A program made the translations under genes and the position numbers. Positions 25,661 through 35,960 of a DNA stretch of 64,000 nucleotides are shown here, piece by piece. Within the stretch, counting starts at the first letter, position 1; every line of letters starts with the position of its first letter. A model generated the notes under the pieces. The model searched no databases, was not told the DNA's origin, and saw only the letters and a list, made by a program, of their open reading frames with translations. Origin of the DNA: Paludisphaera soli (GTDB lineage Bacteria > Planctomycetota > Planctomycetia > Isosphaerales > Isosphaeraceae); contig NZ_JAALJI010000016.1 in assembly GCF_011064595.1 (NCBI RefSeq), forward strand, positions 62,001 through 126,000, written 5' to 3'.

Positions 25661-26864
25661 GAAGCCGATCCGCCTGATGCTGGTGGACGACGACGAGGAG
25701 GACTACCTCCTGACGCGCGACCTCCTCGAAGGGATCGCCGACATCGAGTTCGAGCTGGACTGGCTCCCCGACGCCGACCGCGCCGTGGACGTGATCTGCG
25801 AAGGCGCGTGCGACCTCTACCTCATCGACTACAGCCTGGGCCGGCTCGACGGCCTGACCGTCATCCGCGAGGCCGTGGCCCGCGGCGCCGCCGCGCCGAT
25901 GATCCTCCTGACCGGCCTCGACGAGCGCGCCATCGACCTCGACGCCATGCGCGCCGGCGCCGCCGACTTCCTGGAGAAGTGGCGGCTCAACCCCACCCTC
26001 CTGGAGCGCTCGATCCGTTACAGCCTCCAGGAGAAGCAGCACGCCGAGGAGCTGGAGCGGCGCGTCCAGGAGCGGACCGCCGAACTCGCCCGCGCCAACG
26101 CCGCGCTCCAGGCCGAGGTCGCCGAGCGGGTCCGCGCCGAGCAGGCCCTCCGCTCGGTCGACCGCCGCAAGGACGAATACCTGTCCACCCTCGCCCACGA
26201 GCTGCGCAACCCCCTGGTCCCCGTCCGCAACGCCCTCGAGATCATGCGCCTGGCCGGCAACGACCCGGCCGTCGTCGAGTCCTCCCGCGCCATGATCGAG
26301 CGCCAGGTCAAGCACCTCGTCCGGCTGATCGACGACCTGATGGTCGTCGCCCGGATCTCGCGCGGGATGATCAAGTTGAAGATGGAATGCTGCCAGGCCG
26401 ACCGCGTGGTGGCGACGGCCGTGGAGAACGTCCGTCCCTTCATGGCCAAGTCCCGGCACGAGTTCCAGGTCACGATGCCGGAGGACCCGCTGAGCCTCCA
26501 GGTCGACGCCGAGCGGATGGCCCAGGTGCTCTACAACCTGCTGCACAATGCGGCCAAGTACACCCAGGCCGGGGGCCGGATCAGCCTGGACGTCGACCGC
26601 GACGGCGACGGCGTCCGGTTCCGCGTCCGCGACGACGGCCCGGGCGTGCCCGAGGACATGCTGGAAGCCGTCTTCGACATCTTCACCCAGGTCAAGCGGC
26701 CCGGCGACGACGGCGTGGCCAGCGGGCTAGGCGTCGGCCTCTGGCTGGTCAGGCAGCTCGTCCATCTCCACGGCGGCCGGGTGGAGGCGCACAGCGGCGG
26801 CGGCGAACCGGGGAGCGAGTTCGTGGTCTGGATCCCCGACCGGCCCCCCGAGGTCGCCGCCTGA
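25653..26864 (+). CDS. Receiver-histidine kinase hybrid (REC N-terminal)
   Basis: A 403-residue cytoplasmic protein in which the receiver comes first. REC is at about 1-120 (LMLVDDDEEDYLLTRDLL, phosphoacceptor Asp in LYLIDYSLGRLDG, LLTGLDERAID, Lys in FLEKWRL). A coiled coil lies at about 125-165 (EELERRVQERTAELARANAA). HisKA has STLAHELRNPLVPVRNALEI. The ATPase domain has LYNLLHNAAKYTQAGGRI, VRDDGPGVPEDML and SGLGVGLWLVRQLVHLHGG. The start ATG at 25653 follows GGGAGG and overlaps the upstream kinase. Receiver-first kinases usually act inside a phosphorelay, here presumably between the upstream kinase and the sigma-54 activator. A sigma-54 promoter for the next genes begins 13 bases after the stop. 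Confidence 0.9.
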   Translation: MSEKPIRLMLVDDDEEDYLLTRDLLEGIADIEFELDWLPDADRAVDVICEGACDLYLIDYSLGRLDGLTVIREAVARGAAAPMILLTGLDERAIDLDAMRAGAADFLEKWRLNPTLLERSIRYSLQEKQHAEELERRVQERTAELARANAALQAEVAERVRAEQALRSVDRRKDEYLSTLAHELRNPLVPVRNALEIMRLAGNDPAVVESSRAMIERQVKHLVRLIDDLMVVARISRGMIKLKMECCQADRVVATAVENVRPFMAKSRHEFQVTMPEDPLSLQVDAERMAQVLYNLLHNAAKYTQAGGRISLDVDRDGDGVRFRVRDDGPGVPEDMLEAVFDIFTQVKRPGDDGVASGLGVGLWLVRQLVHLHGGRVEAHSGGGEPGSEFVVWIPDRPPEVAA

Positions 26865-26876
26865 GCCCGGGGGACC

Positions 26877-26890
26877 GGCATCGCGTTTGC
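26877..26890 (+). promoter_or_regulatory. Sigma-54 promoter candidate for the FPASDPPS gene and the Cys-rich gene
   Basis: CGGCATCGCGTTTGCA has GG-N10-GC and a perfect TTGCA at -12; the -24 half differs from TGGCACG at three positions. The predicted start near 26902 gives a 47-base leader before the ATG at 26949, which has the ribosome binding site GAGGAAA. Confidence 0.55.
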
Positions 26891-26948
26891 AAAAGTAGGG
26901 GGTGTCGAGAGACTCATCCCGATCTCTGCACGCGAGGAAATTCCAGAC

Positions 26949-27176
26949 ATGAACACCCACGCCGCGACCCCCGCCCCGGGCGGATGGATCGAAGCCGTCA
27001 AGCGGCTCTACTGCCGGATGTTCGCCCGCCCCGAGGCGGTGGAGGCTTGCGTCCGCAAGCCCATCCCCGAGGAGGAACTCCCGAACACGACCGATGCCAT
27101 GGTCGACGAAAGCTCCGAGGAGTCGTTCCCGGCCAGCGACCCCCCGAGCTTCACCGGCACCACCTCGTTCACCTGA
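26949..27176 (+). CDS. Small protein with C-terminal FPASDPPS motif
   Basis: A 75-residue hydrophilic protein. The first half has an amphipathic, basic stretch (WIEAVKRLYCRMFARPEAVE). The C-terminus VDESSEESFPASDPPSFTGT carries a short motif (D-E-x-x-E-E-S-F-P-A-S-D-P-P) that I have seen in many otherwise unrelated small bacterial proteins of unknown function. GAGGAAA lies upstream of the ATG. It is probably co-transcribed with the Cys-rich gene 39 bases downstream, from a sigma-54 type promoter. The function is unknown. Confidence 0.75.
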   Translation: MNTHAATPAPGGWIEAVKRLYCRMFARPEAVEACVRKPIPEEELPNTTDAMVDESSEESFPASDPPSFTGTTSFT

Positions 27177-27215
27177 GCCCGGCCCGCCGGCCGACCGACC
27201 GAGAGGAGCCTCGCC

Positions 27216-27455
27216 ATGAGCACCTGCGAAGTCTGCGGCAACGAGTATGATAAGGCCTTTACTGTGACCATGGACGGCAAGGACCACACCTTCGACTGCT
27301 TCGAGTGCGCAATCCACGCCCTGGCACCCGCTTGCGCCCACTGCGGCTGCCGGGTGATCGGCCACGGCGTCGAGGAATCGGGGGGCATCTACTGCTGCGA
27401 CGCCTGCGCCCGCCACGAGGCCCGCGAGCACGCCGCCGCTTCCGCCTCCTCCTGA
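27216..27455 (+). CDS. Small Cys-rich metal-binding (zinc-ribbon-like) protein
   Basis: A 79-residue protein with nine cysteines arranged as CEVCGNEYDKAF, TFDCFECAIHALAPACAHCG and YCCDACARHEA, interspersed with His residues. The CxxC pairs suggest one or two bound zinc ions. Similar small proteins (FECAIHALAP, CRVIGHG) occur widely and have no assigned role. A metallothionein-like or chaperone function is possible but only a guess. It has a strong ribosome binding site (GAGAGGAGCC) and follows the FPASDPPS gene in the same transcription unit. Confidence 0.8.
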   Translation: MSTCEVCGNEYDKAFTVTMDGKDHTFDCFECAIHALAPACAHCGCRVIGHGVEESGGIYCCDACARHEAREHAAASASS

Positions 27456-27481
27456 TCCCGGACCGGCCCGTTCCCGGCGTC

Positions 27482-27495
27482 GGCACGATTGTTGC
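27482..27495 (+). promoter_or_regulatory. Sigma-54 promoter candidate for the DUF4126-like gene
   Basis: CGGCACGATTGTTGCG matches TGGCACG-N4-TTGCW at all but the first T and the last W, with GG and GC 10 bases apart; it is one of the best matches in the window. The predicted start near 27507 is about 87 bases before the ATG at 27594. Confidence 0.7.
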
Positions 27496-27593
27496 GAATC
27501 ATGAACGACAACATGGGCTCCGAGCGTCCGCGCCCGGGAGGCCTCGCGATCGCGACGAACCGAATCAAGCCAAGCCAAAGGGGGATGTGACAG

Positions 27594-28151
27594 ATGGCGG
27601 ACACGAAAACGCCGCTCGAGCGCGCGATGACGCTCGCGGCGGTCAGCGGACTGCGGGCGACGATGGGCCCGGCGCTCCTGGATTCCTCACGCCGCGTCGG
27701 CGGCGGGCGGAGCGGATGGGTGCTCGGCGCCCTCGGCGAGATGGCGGTCGACAAGCTCGGCCTGTTCCGGCGTCGGTATCGGCCGATGCTGATGATCCCG
27801 CACGCGATCGCCGGGGCCTACGCGGCCCGCGAGAGCCTGAAGCGCGACGGCGTGGAGGACTCCTCCGGGGCGATCATGGGGGCCGTCGTCGCCGCCGGCG
27901 TGGCCGGCGTCGCACCCATCGCCCGCCTGGCCCTGAACCGGGGCCTCGGCGTGAACGACGCGGTCCTCAGCATGGCCGAAGACTACCTCGCCCTGAAGTT
28001 CGGCGGCGAGGCCGTCGGGCTCTCGATGGAGCAGCTCGGCGACGTCGCGAAGGGGGCCCTGTCGGACCTCAAGGATCAGGTCGCGCCGGACCTGGAGATG
28101 CCCTCCATCCCCGGCACGCAGCCCGCGCCCCCGCTGGCGGGCCGGGTCTGA
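27594..28151 (+). CDS. DUF4126-like membrane-associated protein
   Basis: A 185-residue protein. The N-terminus AMTLAAVSGLRATMGPALL and the later LGALGEMAVDKLGLFRRR with IAGAYAARESLKR resemble the DUF4126 family of small membrane proteins. Gly/Ala-rich hydrophobic stretches (IMGAVVAAGVAGVAPIARLA) and LSMAEDYLALKFGGE support this. The C-terminal 35 residues are soluble and Pro-rich. It has the ribosome binding site AGGGGGA, its own sigma-54 type promoter, and a strong hairpin terminator after the stop. Function unknown; membership of a stress regulon is inferred from the promoter. Confidence 0.7.
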   Translation: MADTKTPLERAMTLAAVSGLRATMGPALLDSSRRVGGGRSGWVLGALGEMAVDKLGLFRRRYRPMLMIPHAIAGAYAARESLKRDGVEDSSGAIMGAVVAAGVAGVAPIARLALNRGLGVNDAVLSMAEDYLALKFGGEAVGLSMEQLGDVAKGALSDLKDQVAPDLEMPSIPGTQPAPPLAGRV

Positions 28152-28204
28152 CGTCCGGCCCGGTCGGAAACCGATCGAACCGGACGAGAGCTGGATGAAA
28201 TGGA

Positions 28205-28250
28205 AAACGCGGCGGCCGCCTTCCCGGATCGGGAGGCGCCCGCCGCGTTT
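28205..28250. terminator. Bidirectional hairpin terminator between convergent genes
   Basis: AAACGCGGCGG (28205-28215) pairs perfectly with CCGCCGCGTTT (28240-28250), an 11-bp stem. Inside it a second helix is formed by CGCCTTCCC and GGGAGGCG with one bulge. The stem has A-rich and T-rich flanks (GGAAAA, TTTCTTCG). It lies between the DUF4126-like gene (plus) and the oxidase subunit IV gene (minus), so it can terminate both. Confidence 0.8.
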
Positions 28251-28272
28251 CTTCGTTGCGGGGGCTGGGGCG

Positions 28273-28632
28273 TCACTTGCCGAGGATGTCCAGCCAGCCT
28301 CGGGAGAAGTAGTCGGCCAGGAGGAACGCCAACAGCAGGCCGACCCACAGGAGCGACCCTACCGCGGTGATCCAGGTCAGCGGGGCGCTGTAGTAGACGT
28401 GCATGAAGAACAGCACGATCAGCACCGCCTTGACCACGGCGATGGTCATGGCGACCGCCAGGTTGATCTGGTGGCTCCCCATGTCCAGGAAGTACGCGCC
28501 CACCGTCAGCGCCAGCAGCAGCATGAGCGCGAGGTAGATCATCAGGTACGTCTTGACGGCGATCACGTGGTGCGACTGCTCGTGGGCCTCGGCCGACTGG
28601 TGCAGTTGCGACGACTGGTGATGATGCTGCAT
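28273..28632 (-). CDS. Cytochrome c oxidase subunit IV family (CtaF/CyoD-like)
   Basis: A 119-residue protein with a His-rich soluble N-terminus (QSAEAHEQSHHVIAVKTYLM) and three membrane helices (MIYLALMLLLALTVGAYF, AVAMTIAVVKAVLIVLFFMH, ITAVGSLLWVGLLLAFLLAD). The KAVLIVLFFMHVYYS segment is diagnostic of the small subunit IV of bacterial heme-copper oxidases. It stabilises the complex and carries no cofactor. It is the last gene of the respiratory operon, 16 bases after subunit III, and is followed by a strong terminator. Confidence 0.88.
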   Translation of the reverse strand: MQHHHQSSQLHQSAEAHEQSHHVIAVKTYLMIYLALMLLLALTVGAYFLDMGSHQINLAVAMTIAVVKAVLIVLFFMHVYYSAPLTWITAVGSLLWVGLLLAFLLADYFSRGWLDILGK

Positions 28633-28648
28633 GGTTCGGGTCCGCCTC

Positions 28649-29357
28649 TCAGCCGATCAGATAGAGCAAGGGGTAGAGGAACACCCAGACGACGTCCACG
28701 AAGTGCCAGTAGAGGCCGAGGACCTCGATCTGGGTGGTGCCGTACCCGGAGAACCATCGGATCTGGGCCAGCACGGCGAAGATCAAGACCGCGGCGACGC
28801 CCACGATCATGTGGAAGGCGTGCACGCCGGTCATGAAGAAGTAGAGCACGAACATCATCTGGAAGTGCCCGAGGTTGCGGGCGTACTTCACCGGGTCGAA
28901 CTGGCCGTCGGTCCCGACGCTGACGGCCCTGAGCGCCTCGGCGTCCTCGGCGGGGACGACGAAGTGGGGGCCGGGAAGCAGGTGATGGTCGATCTCCTGC
29001 TTCCACTCGAATCCCTTGACGCCGAGGAACACGGTGCCGAGGACGGCGGTGGCGATCAGGTAGCGGACGATGCCGCGGTTGTCGCCGATCTGCGAGCAGC
29101 GGACGGCCAGGGCCATCGTCAGGCTGCTGGTCAGCAGGACCAGCGTGTTGAAGAAGCCGACCCACAGGTCCATGTGCCCGCTGGCCCGCTCAAACGCCAC
29201 GGGGGAGAGGGCCCGATAGACGGCGTAGGCGCCGATCAAGCCGCTGAAGAACATGACTTCGCTGACCAGGAAGAACCACATGCCCAGGTTCGAGGACAGG
29301 TGCTGCTGATCCAGGTCGTCGAAGTGGGAGAGGAGGATCTGCCTCCCCGTCCCCGCG

Positions 29358-29386
<29 letters not shown>
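28649..29386 (-). CDS. ctaE: Cytochrome c oxidase subunit III
   Basis: A 245-residue membrane protein of the heme-copper oxidase subunit III family with about seven helices: [56 protein letters not shown], then [19 protein letters not shown] and [18 protein letters not shown]. It binds no redox cofactor and supports proton uptake and stability of subunit I. A loop of about 45 residues after the third helix (residues about 120-160) is longer than usual. Its start overlaps the ctaD end by 29 bases; the shared arrangement implies translational coupling. Confidence 0.93.
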
Positions 29387-31012
<1,626 letters not shown>

Positions 31013-31016
<4 letters not shown>

Positions 31017-31963
31017 TGGCTGGTCTCCCGATTGGCGATGGACTTGATGTACGCGATGATCTTCAGCAGGTCGGGCTCGTTGATCTGGTCCTTGAACGAC
31101 GGCATGATCGGCTCGTAGCCGGCCACCACCTCGCCCTGGGGCAGCAGGATCGAGTCGCGGATGTAGCGGTCGTCGGCGGTGACGAACCGGACGTCCTTGC
31201 CGTCCTGGATCGGGACCGGCTTGCCGTAGACCCCTTCGAGCTTGGGGGCGTGGACGGTCTGGCTGCCGCGGTGGCAGCCGGCGCAGTGGTGCTGGACGAA
31301 CAGCCGCTCGCCCTCCTCGGCCTGCGACGGGCCGACCCCCTTCTCGGAGAGCCAGGCCTCGTAGTCGGCCGGCTCCATCACGTAGACCTTGCCGATCATG
31401 TTCGAATGGTTGGTGCCGCAGTACTCGGTGCAGAACAGGTCGTATACGCCGACCTTCGACGGCTGGAACCAGAGCGACGTGTAACGGCCCGGGAGCACGT
31501 CCTGCTTGATCCGGAAGGCCGGGATGAAGAAGCTGTGGATCACGTCCTGCGAGGTCATGTTCAGCTTCACGGGCCGGCCCAGCGGGACGTGCAGCTCGTT
31601 GGTCTCGGAGCGGCCCTGGGGGTGCTGCAGGTACCACATCCACTGCTTGCCCACCACGTCGACCTGGGCGGCGTCCGCCGGGGCCTCGTAGAGGTCGAAG
31701 AAGAGCTGCGTCGACCAGGCGTACATCAGGATCGAGAGGATCATCGGGATCACGATCCAGACGACCTCCATCGATTGGCTGTGGGTCGGCGGGTTGCTCC
31801 GGTCGACCGCGTTGCCGCGGCGGAACCGGATGCCGAAGCCCACGACCAGGACGCCGATCAGCAGCGAGAAGAAGATGAGGACGCCGACCTCGAAGAGCAT
31901 CAGCGCGTCCAGCCTCGGGGCGTTGGTCGACGCCTGGCTCGGGAACAGGGGGAAGTCCCACAT
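31013..31963 (-). CDS. coxB: Cytochrome c oxidase subunit II with C-terminal cytochrome c domain
   Basis: A 316-residue protein. Two N-terminal membrane helices ([20 protein letters not shown] and [19 protein letters not shown]) are followed by the CuA cupredoxin domain. It has the first His in [14 protein letters not shown] and the cluster [17 protein letters not shown] (two Cys, Glu, His, Met), so CuA should be intact. A class I cytochrome c domain follows, with CAGCH and a distal Met probably in [12 protein letters not shown]. This makes the enzyme a caa3 type. It accepts electrons from alternative complex III, directly or through ActE. It lies 18 bases after the SCO gene. Confidence 0.95.
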
Positions 31964-31981
31964 AGGAATGATACCTTGGTT

Positions 31982-32878
31982 TCAGGCCCCGGGGGCGTCG
32001 GCCGCCGCCGCCGCGTCGCCGACGCGCCCGCGGTGCTCGCGCCGGAACATCAGGAAGAGATAGAGGCCCAGCGACAGCGCGGTGAGGGTGCCGAACACGC
32101 GGAGCAGCCGGACGATCGAGAGCGTGTACTGGCCGGTCGCCGAATCGTAGTCGTAGCAGAGCAGGAGCATCGCGGCGATCTTCGAGCCCGTCCGGCCCTC
32201 CGCCGCCCGGCGGATCGCGGCGTCGACCTCCTTGGGCGGGTAGTCGATGCCGAAGAAGTACTGGGCCGCCTGGCCACCGGGCGTCAGGACCACGATCCCG
32301 GCGGCGTGCGCGTACTGCTTGGTCGCCGGGTTCTGGACGTACTGGAAGCCGACCGACTCGCAGAGGGCGTCGATCGCCTCCTTCTTCCCCGTCAGGAACT
32401 TCCAGCCCGCCTCCGAGCCGGGCCGGTCGTAGCGCTCCAGGTAGCCGGCCTTCTTCTTGGCGGCCGAGTCCGGGGTGTCCTCGGGGTCGATGCTGACGGC
32501 CACCACGTCGAAGTCCACGCCGGCCTGCAGCGGCAGCGGCTTGAGGCTCCGGGTGAGGCCCGCCAGCACCTGGTTGCAGAGCAGGGGGCAGCGGTGGAAG
32601 ACCAGGGCCAGCACCACCGGCCGGCGGCCGAAGCAGGCGGCCAGCGGGTTCTCGCTCCCCTGCTCGTCCACGAACGTCGCCGCCAGCGGCGCCTGCGAGC
32701 CGAGCTTCTGCTCGAACCGGACCCGCGAGGCCGTGCCGTTGAACGAGGTGTCCGAGACGGTCGCCGGCGGCGTCCCCAGCGGCACCGGCTCGTCGCCGGA
32801 CGCCGGGGACGTCGTCAGGGCCAGGAACGCGGCCGCGAGGGCCAGCGCCGAGCGGATGCGGGGCGAGGGGCGGCTCAT
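31982..32878 (-). CDS. SCO-family copper chaperone
   Basis: A 298-residue protein with an N-terminal signal ([18 protein letters not shown]), a thioredoxin-fold SCO domain and a C-terminal membrane helix ([18 protein letters not shown]). The copper site is present: [15 protein letters not shown] gives CxxxC, and the distal His is in [15 protein letters not shown] proteins deliver copper to, or reduce, the CuA site of subunit II, which fits its position directly before coxB. Its ATG overlaps the preceding gene stop by 4 bases. Confidence 0.9.
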   Translation of the reverse strand: MSRPSPRIRSALALAAAFLALTTSPASGDEPVPLGTPPATVSDTSFNGTASRVRFEQKLGSQAPLAATFVDEQGSENPLAACFGRRPVVLALVFHRCPLLCNQVLAGLTRSLKPLPLQAGVDFDVVAVSIDPEDTPDSAAKKKAGYLERYDRPGSEAGWKFLTGKKEAIDALCESVGFQYVQNPATKQYAHAAGIVVLTPGGQAAQYFFGIDYPPKEVDAAIRRAAEGRTGSKIAAMLLLCYDYDSATGQYTLSIVRLLRVFGTLTALSLGLYLFLMFRREHRGRVGDAAAAADAPGA

Positions 32879-33480
32879 GGCTGGGGCCCCGCGCCGGGAG
32901 CGGGCTCGCCCTCGGCGGCGGGCTTCGCCGGCTCGGCGGCCTTCTCCGGCTCCGCCCCCTTCTCCTTCGCGGGCTCGACGGCCTTCGCCGGCTCGCCCAC
33001 CTTCACCGGGTTCGACGAGCCTTGCTGGGGATGGAACTCGTCCATCTTCCCCCCCCTGGGGAGCCCCTTCTCGGCCAGGATGGCGATGGCCCGCTCGATC
33101 GGGATGTGAGCGGTCTTCTTCTCCCGGTCGACCCAGCCGTACGAGTCGAGTCGCTCGCGGGCCTCGACGATCACGTCCTTCGTCTCCTTGGCCGGATCGG
33201 CCTGGAGCACCGGCGCGGGGGGCGGCGGGGCGTCGGGGAACCGCAGCGTGAGCCTCGCCTCGTTCATGGTCGCCTCGACCCCGACGAAGTAGTCCATCAC
33301 GAACTTGATCGCGACGAACGTGACGAGGCAGAGCGCGACCAGGACGAAGGTGTTGAAGAGGACCCCCCTGACGTCCAGGTCGGTGTTCTCGTGCAGCTCC
33401 TTCAACTCGCGGGCGGGCTTGTAGCGGCCCTGGGGGATCATGTCCCCCTCCAGCTTGGACGGGTCGATGTGTTCGCTCAC
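32875..33480 (-). CDS. Single-span membrane protein of the ACIII-oxidase operon
   Basis: A 201-residue protein with an N-terminal soluble part, one membrane helix ([20 protein letters not shown]), a periplasmic domain with [20 protein letters not shown], and a low-complexity tail rich in Ala, Pro, Glu and Lys ([13 protein letters not shown]). I set a GTG start at 33480, which overlaps the actF stop as GTGA. An in-frame ATG sits 13 codons on. The segment [20 protein letters not shown] is a recurrent feature of proteins found between complex III and oxidase genes in several phyla. It may be an accessory subunit (ActG position) or an assembly factor. This is inferred from location. Confidence 0.75.
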   Translation of the reverse strand: MSEHIDPSKLEGDMIPQGRYKPARELKELHENTDLDVRGVLFNTFVLVALCLVTFVAIKFVMDYFVGVEATMNEARLTLRFPDAPPPPAPVLQADPAKETKDVIVEARERLDSYGWVDREKKTAHIPIERAIAILAEKGLPRGGKMDEFHPQQGSSNPVKVGEPAKAVEPAKEKGAEPEKAAEPAKPAAEGEPAPGAGPQP

Positions 33481-34721
33481 AGGACGGCGCCTCCGTTGTG
33501 CTGGTGGGCGGCCTCGTGGGCCAGGGCGTCGAGGATCCTCGGGTCGCGGAGCGGGATCAGCGGGGCCGACCGCAGCCGGCCGACGAACCCGATCATCCAG
33601 ACCCCGCCGATCCCCGCCAGCGCGGCCAGCAGCCAGGGCAGGCTCCCCCAGGGGAAGCCGGCCTCGTCGGGCTTGGAGTAGCCGGGGAGGATCAGCCACG
33701 ACAGGTCGACGACCCGCATGACCAGGATCCACGACGCGATCGGCAGCACCCAGCCCGCGTTCCGCTTGTGCTCGCGCTGGAGCAGGGCCAGGAACGGGGC
33801 GAAGAAGCCGAAGGCGATCAGGGCGAGGGCGACCGCGCCCCACACCCCCTGCGTCCGCCGCAGGTACCAGATCACCTCTTCCGGCAGGTTCCCCATCCAT
33901 ATGATGATGAACTGCGAGAACGACATGTAGGCCCAGAGCATGGTGAACGCCAGCAGCAGGTTGCCGATGTCGTTCAGCCGCCCCACGGTCAGGGCCGACT
34001 TCACCGGCTCGTAGGCGGCGTTCTGGATCGTGAACACGGTCAGGAAGGCCAGGGTCGACAGGATCGCGCCGACGACGAACATGGCCCCGTAGATCGTCGA
34101 GTACCAGTCGGGGTCGCGGGACATCGCCCAGTCGAACGCCGCGAACGACGTCGACAGGAACGTGAGCACGAGCGCCGGGCCGGCGAGGGCCGTCAGCCGG
34201 CGGCTCGGGGCCTGGTCCTCGCGGCGGTCCTGCTGGCGCGACCACGAGCCCACCAGGAAGGCGCCCAGGGCCCAGATCACGAAGTAGATCGCGGCCCGGG
34301 TCGCGAAGAAGCTCGGCTCGAGGAAGATCTTCACCTTCTGCGCGACGAGCGGGTCGGCCTCGGCCACGGTGCGGTCGGCCCAGGGGTAGGTGTACGGCAG
34401 CCCGAGCAGGATCGGGATGAACAGCACGGCCAGCACCACGATCATCGACCCGGCGGCCTCGAACGGCCGGCGGAGCGGCAGCCCCCAGCCGCCGCCCACC
34501 AGCCGGTGGAGGAAGCAGAGCCCGATCGAGGCGACCGAGATCCCCGTCCAGAAGAGGAAGGCGGTCAGGTAGGCCGGGAAGAACGAGGCCGGGAAGACCA
34601 GGGCCCCGAGCAGGCAGGCCCCCAGGCCGACGGCCGCGAACAGCACCGCGCGGGAGCGGATCGCGTCGAACCGGGCGTTCAGGTCGGGGCCCGCGAGGGC
34701 GTCAGCGGTTCCGAAGCTCAT
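33477..34721 (-). CDS. actF: Alternative complex III subunit ActF (quinol:cytochrome c oxidoreductase membrane subunit)
   Basis: A 414-residue membrane protein with about ten helices, the expected size for ActF. Conspicuous segments are ARFDAIRSRAVLFAAVGLGA, FLFWTGISVASIGLCFLHRL, SFAAFDWAMSRDPDWYSTIY, LLAFTMLWAYMSFSQFIIIW and ILVMRVVDLSWLILPGY. The DWAMSxDPxWYSTIYG motif is characteristic. ActF is one of the two quinol-facing membrane subunits of ACIII, related to the NrfD-type fold. Its ATG overlaps the actE stop (ATGA). The longer open frame upstream is spurious. Confidence 0.92.
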   Translation of the reverse strand: MSFGTADALAGPDLNARFDAIRSRAVLFAAVGLGACLLGALVFPASFFPAYLTAFLFWTGISVASIGLCFLHRLVGGGWGLPLRRPFEAAGSMIVVLAVLFIPILLGLPYTYPWADRTVAEADPLVAQKVKIFLEPSFFATRAAIYFVIWALGAFLVGSWSRQQDRREDQAPSRRLTALAGPALVLTFLSTSFAAFDWAMSRDPDWYSTIYGAMFVVGAILSTLAFLTVFTIQNAAYEPVKSALTVGRLNDIGNLLLAFTMLWAYMSFSQFIIIWMGNLPEEVIWYLRRTQGVWGAVALALIAFGFFAPFLALLQREHKRNAGWVLPIASWILVMRVVDLSWLILPGYSKPDEAGFPWGSLPWLLAALAGIGGVWMIGFVGRLRSAPLIPLRDPRILDALAHEAAHQHNGGAVL

Positions 34722-35365
34722 TTCGCGGCCTCCTCGAGCTGTTTCTGGTCCTCGGCGGGCAGCTCGGACGCCGCGGCCCCCTGGCTGAGCTGGAGGGCCC
34801 GGATGTAGGCGGCGATCTTCCAGCGGTCCTGCGGCGTGACGCGGGCGGCGAACGAGTACATCGCCCCGTGGCCGTGGGTGATGACCTGGAAGAAGTGCCC
34901 CAGCGGGGCGTCGACCAGGCGCTGGTCGGTGTACTTCGGCGGCGGGGTGAAGCCCCGCTGGACGATCACGCCCCGGGCGTCGCCGAGCTGGCCGTGGCAC
35001 GGGGTGCAGTAGATGTCGTAGCGCTGGCGGCCGCGCTCCAGCGCGGCGCGGTCGATGGCGAACGGCGCCTCGGTCGCCGGGGCGCCGTCCTTCATCCCGG
35101 TCAGGAGGAGGTCGCGGTCCTCGACGGCCGGGAGGCCCCGCACGTCGTCGCGCGGGACCGTGCCGAGCACGAGGGGCCGGGACGAGGCACCGTCCGCGAA
35201 CAGCGGGCTGGCCTCGAACGCCTCGTACCGGGGCTGGTCGTACATGTCGGTGCAGCCCGGGGCGACGGCCAGCAGCGCGGCGACGGCGGCGGCGGCGAGC
35301 CGCCCCGGCCGCCGCCGGCGGGCCGGCGCGGGCCGGACGCGGGCGGTGGTGGTGTTAGGGCGCAT
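34718..35365 (-). CDS. actE: Alternative complex III subunit ActE (monoheme cytochrome c lipoprotein)
   Basis: A 215-residue lipoprotein. The signal peptide has a basic start and the lipobox-like VAPGC, placing the mature Cys at about residue 38. A cytochrome c domain follows with YDIYCTPCHGQLGDARG (CxxCH) and a candidate distal Met in HGHGAMYSFAARV. ActE passes electrons from ActA to the cytochrome c domain of CoxB. The family conserved IYCTPCHG and DRWKIAAYIRALQLSQ are present. The ATG at 35365 is preferred; another in-frame ATG at 35386 would add seven residues. Confidence 0.9.
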   Translation of the reverse strand: MRPNTTTARVRPAPARRRRPGRLAAAAVAALLAVAPGCTDMYDQPRYEAFEASPLFADGASSRPLVLGTVPRDDVRGLPAVEDRDLLLTGMKDGAPATEAPFAIDRAALERGRQRYDIYCTPCHGQLGDARGVIVQRGFTPPPKYTDQRLVDAPLGHFFQVITHGHGAMYSFAARVTPQDRWKIAAYIRALQLSQGAAASELPAEDQKQLEEAAK

Positions 35366-35403
35366 CGTGGGCGGGTCTGATCCCATGTGACGGACGGCTC
35401 GGT

Positions 35404-35960
35404 TCAGTAGGGTACGACGGAGACCGAGCGGGGCCCGCAGGTCTCCAGGAACGCCAACGTCTCCTCGGGGTCGAACAGCGGATCCCGGGACTGGATGCAG
35501 AGGAAGAAGCGGTCGTCCGACGCCAGCGCGAACGACGGGGCGTTGAAGACCGGGTGGTACAGCTTGGGCAGGCCGTTGAAGTAGAGCATGCCGAAGACCG
35601 CGGCGAACGCCCCCCCCAGCACCGTCGTCTCGAAGGTGATGGGGATGAAGGCCGGCCAGCTGTACAGCGGCTTGCCGGCGATGTCGTGGGGGTAGTAGTA
35701 GATCGCCGACCAGCACTGCAGCAGGAACCCCGACAGGCCCCCCGCCACGGCCCCGAGGAACGTCGTCCGAGGGACCTTGTTGCGGAAGTAGCCCAGGGCG
35801 TGGTCCAGCCCCTCCACCGGGAACGGCGTGTAGGCCTCCATCTGCCGGAACCCGCGCTCGTACGCGCCGCGGGTCACCTCGACCAGCCGGTCGGGGTCGT
35901 CGAACTCGGCCATCAGGCCGTAGACCTCGGGGGCCTCCTGGCCGTGGGCGTGCGGGCCGC

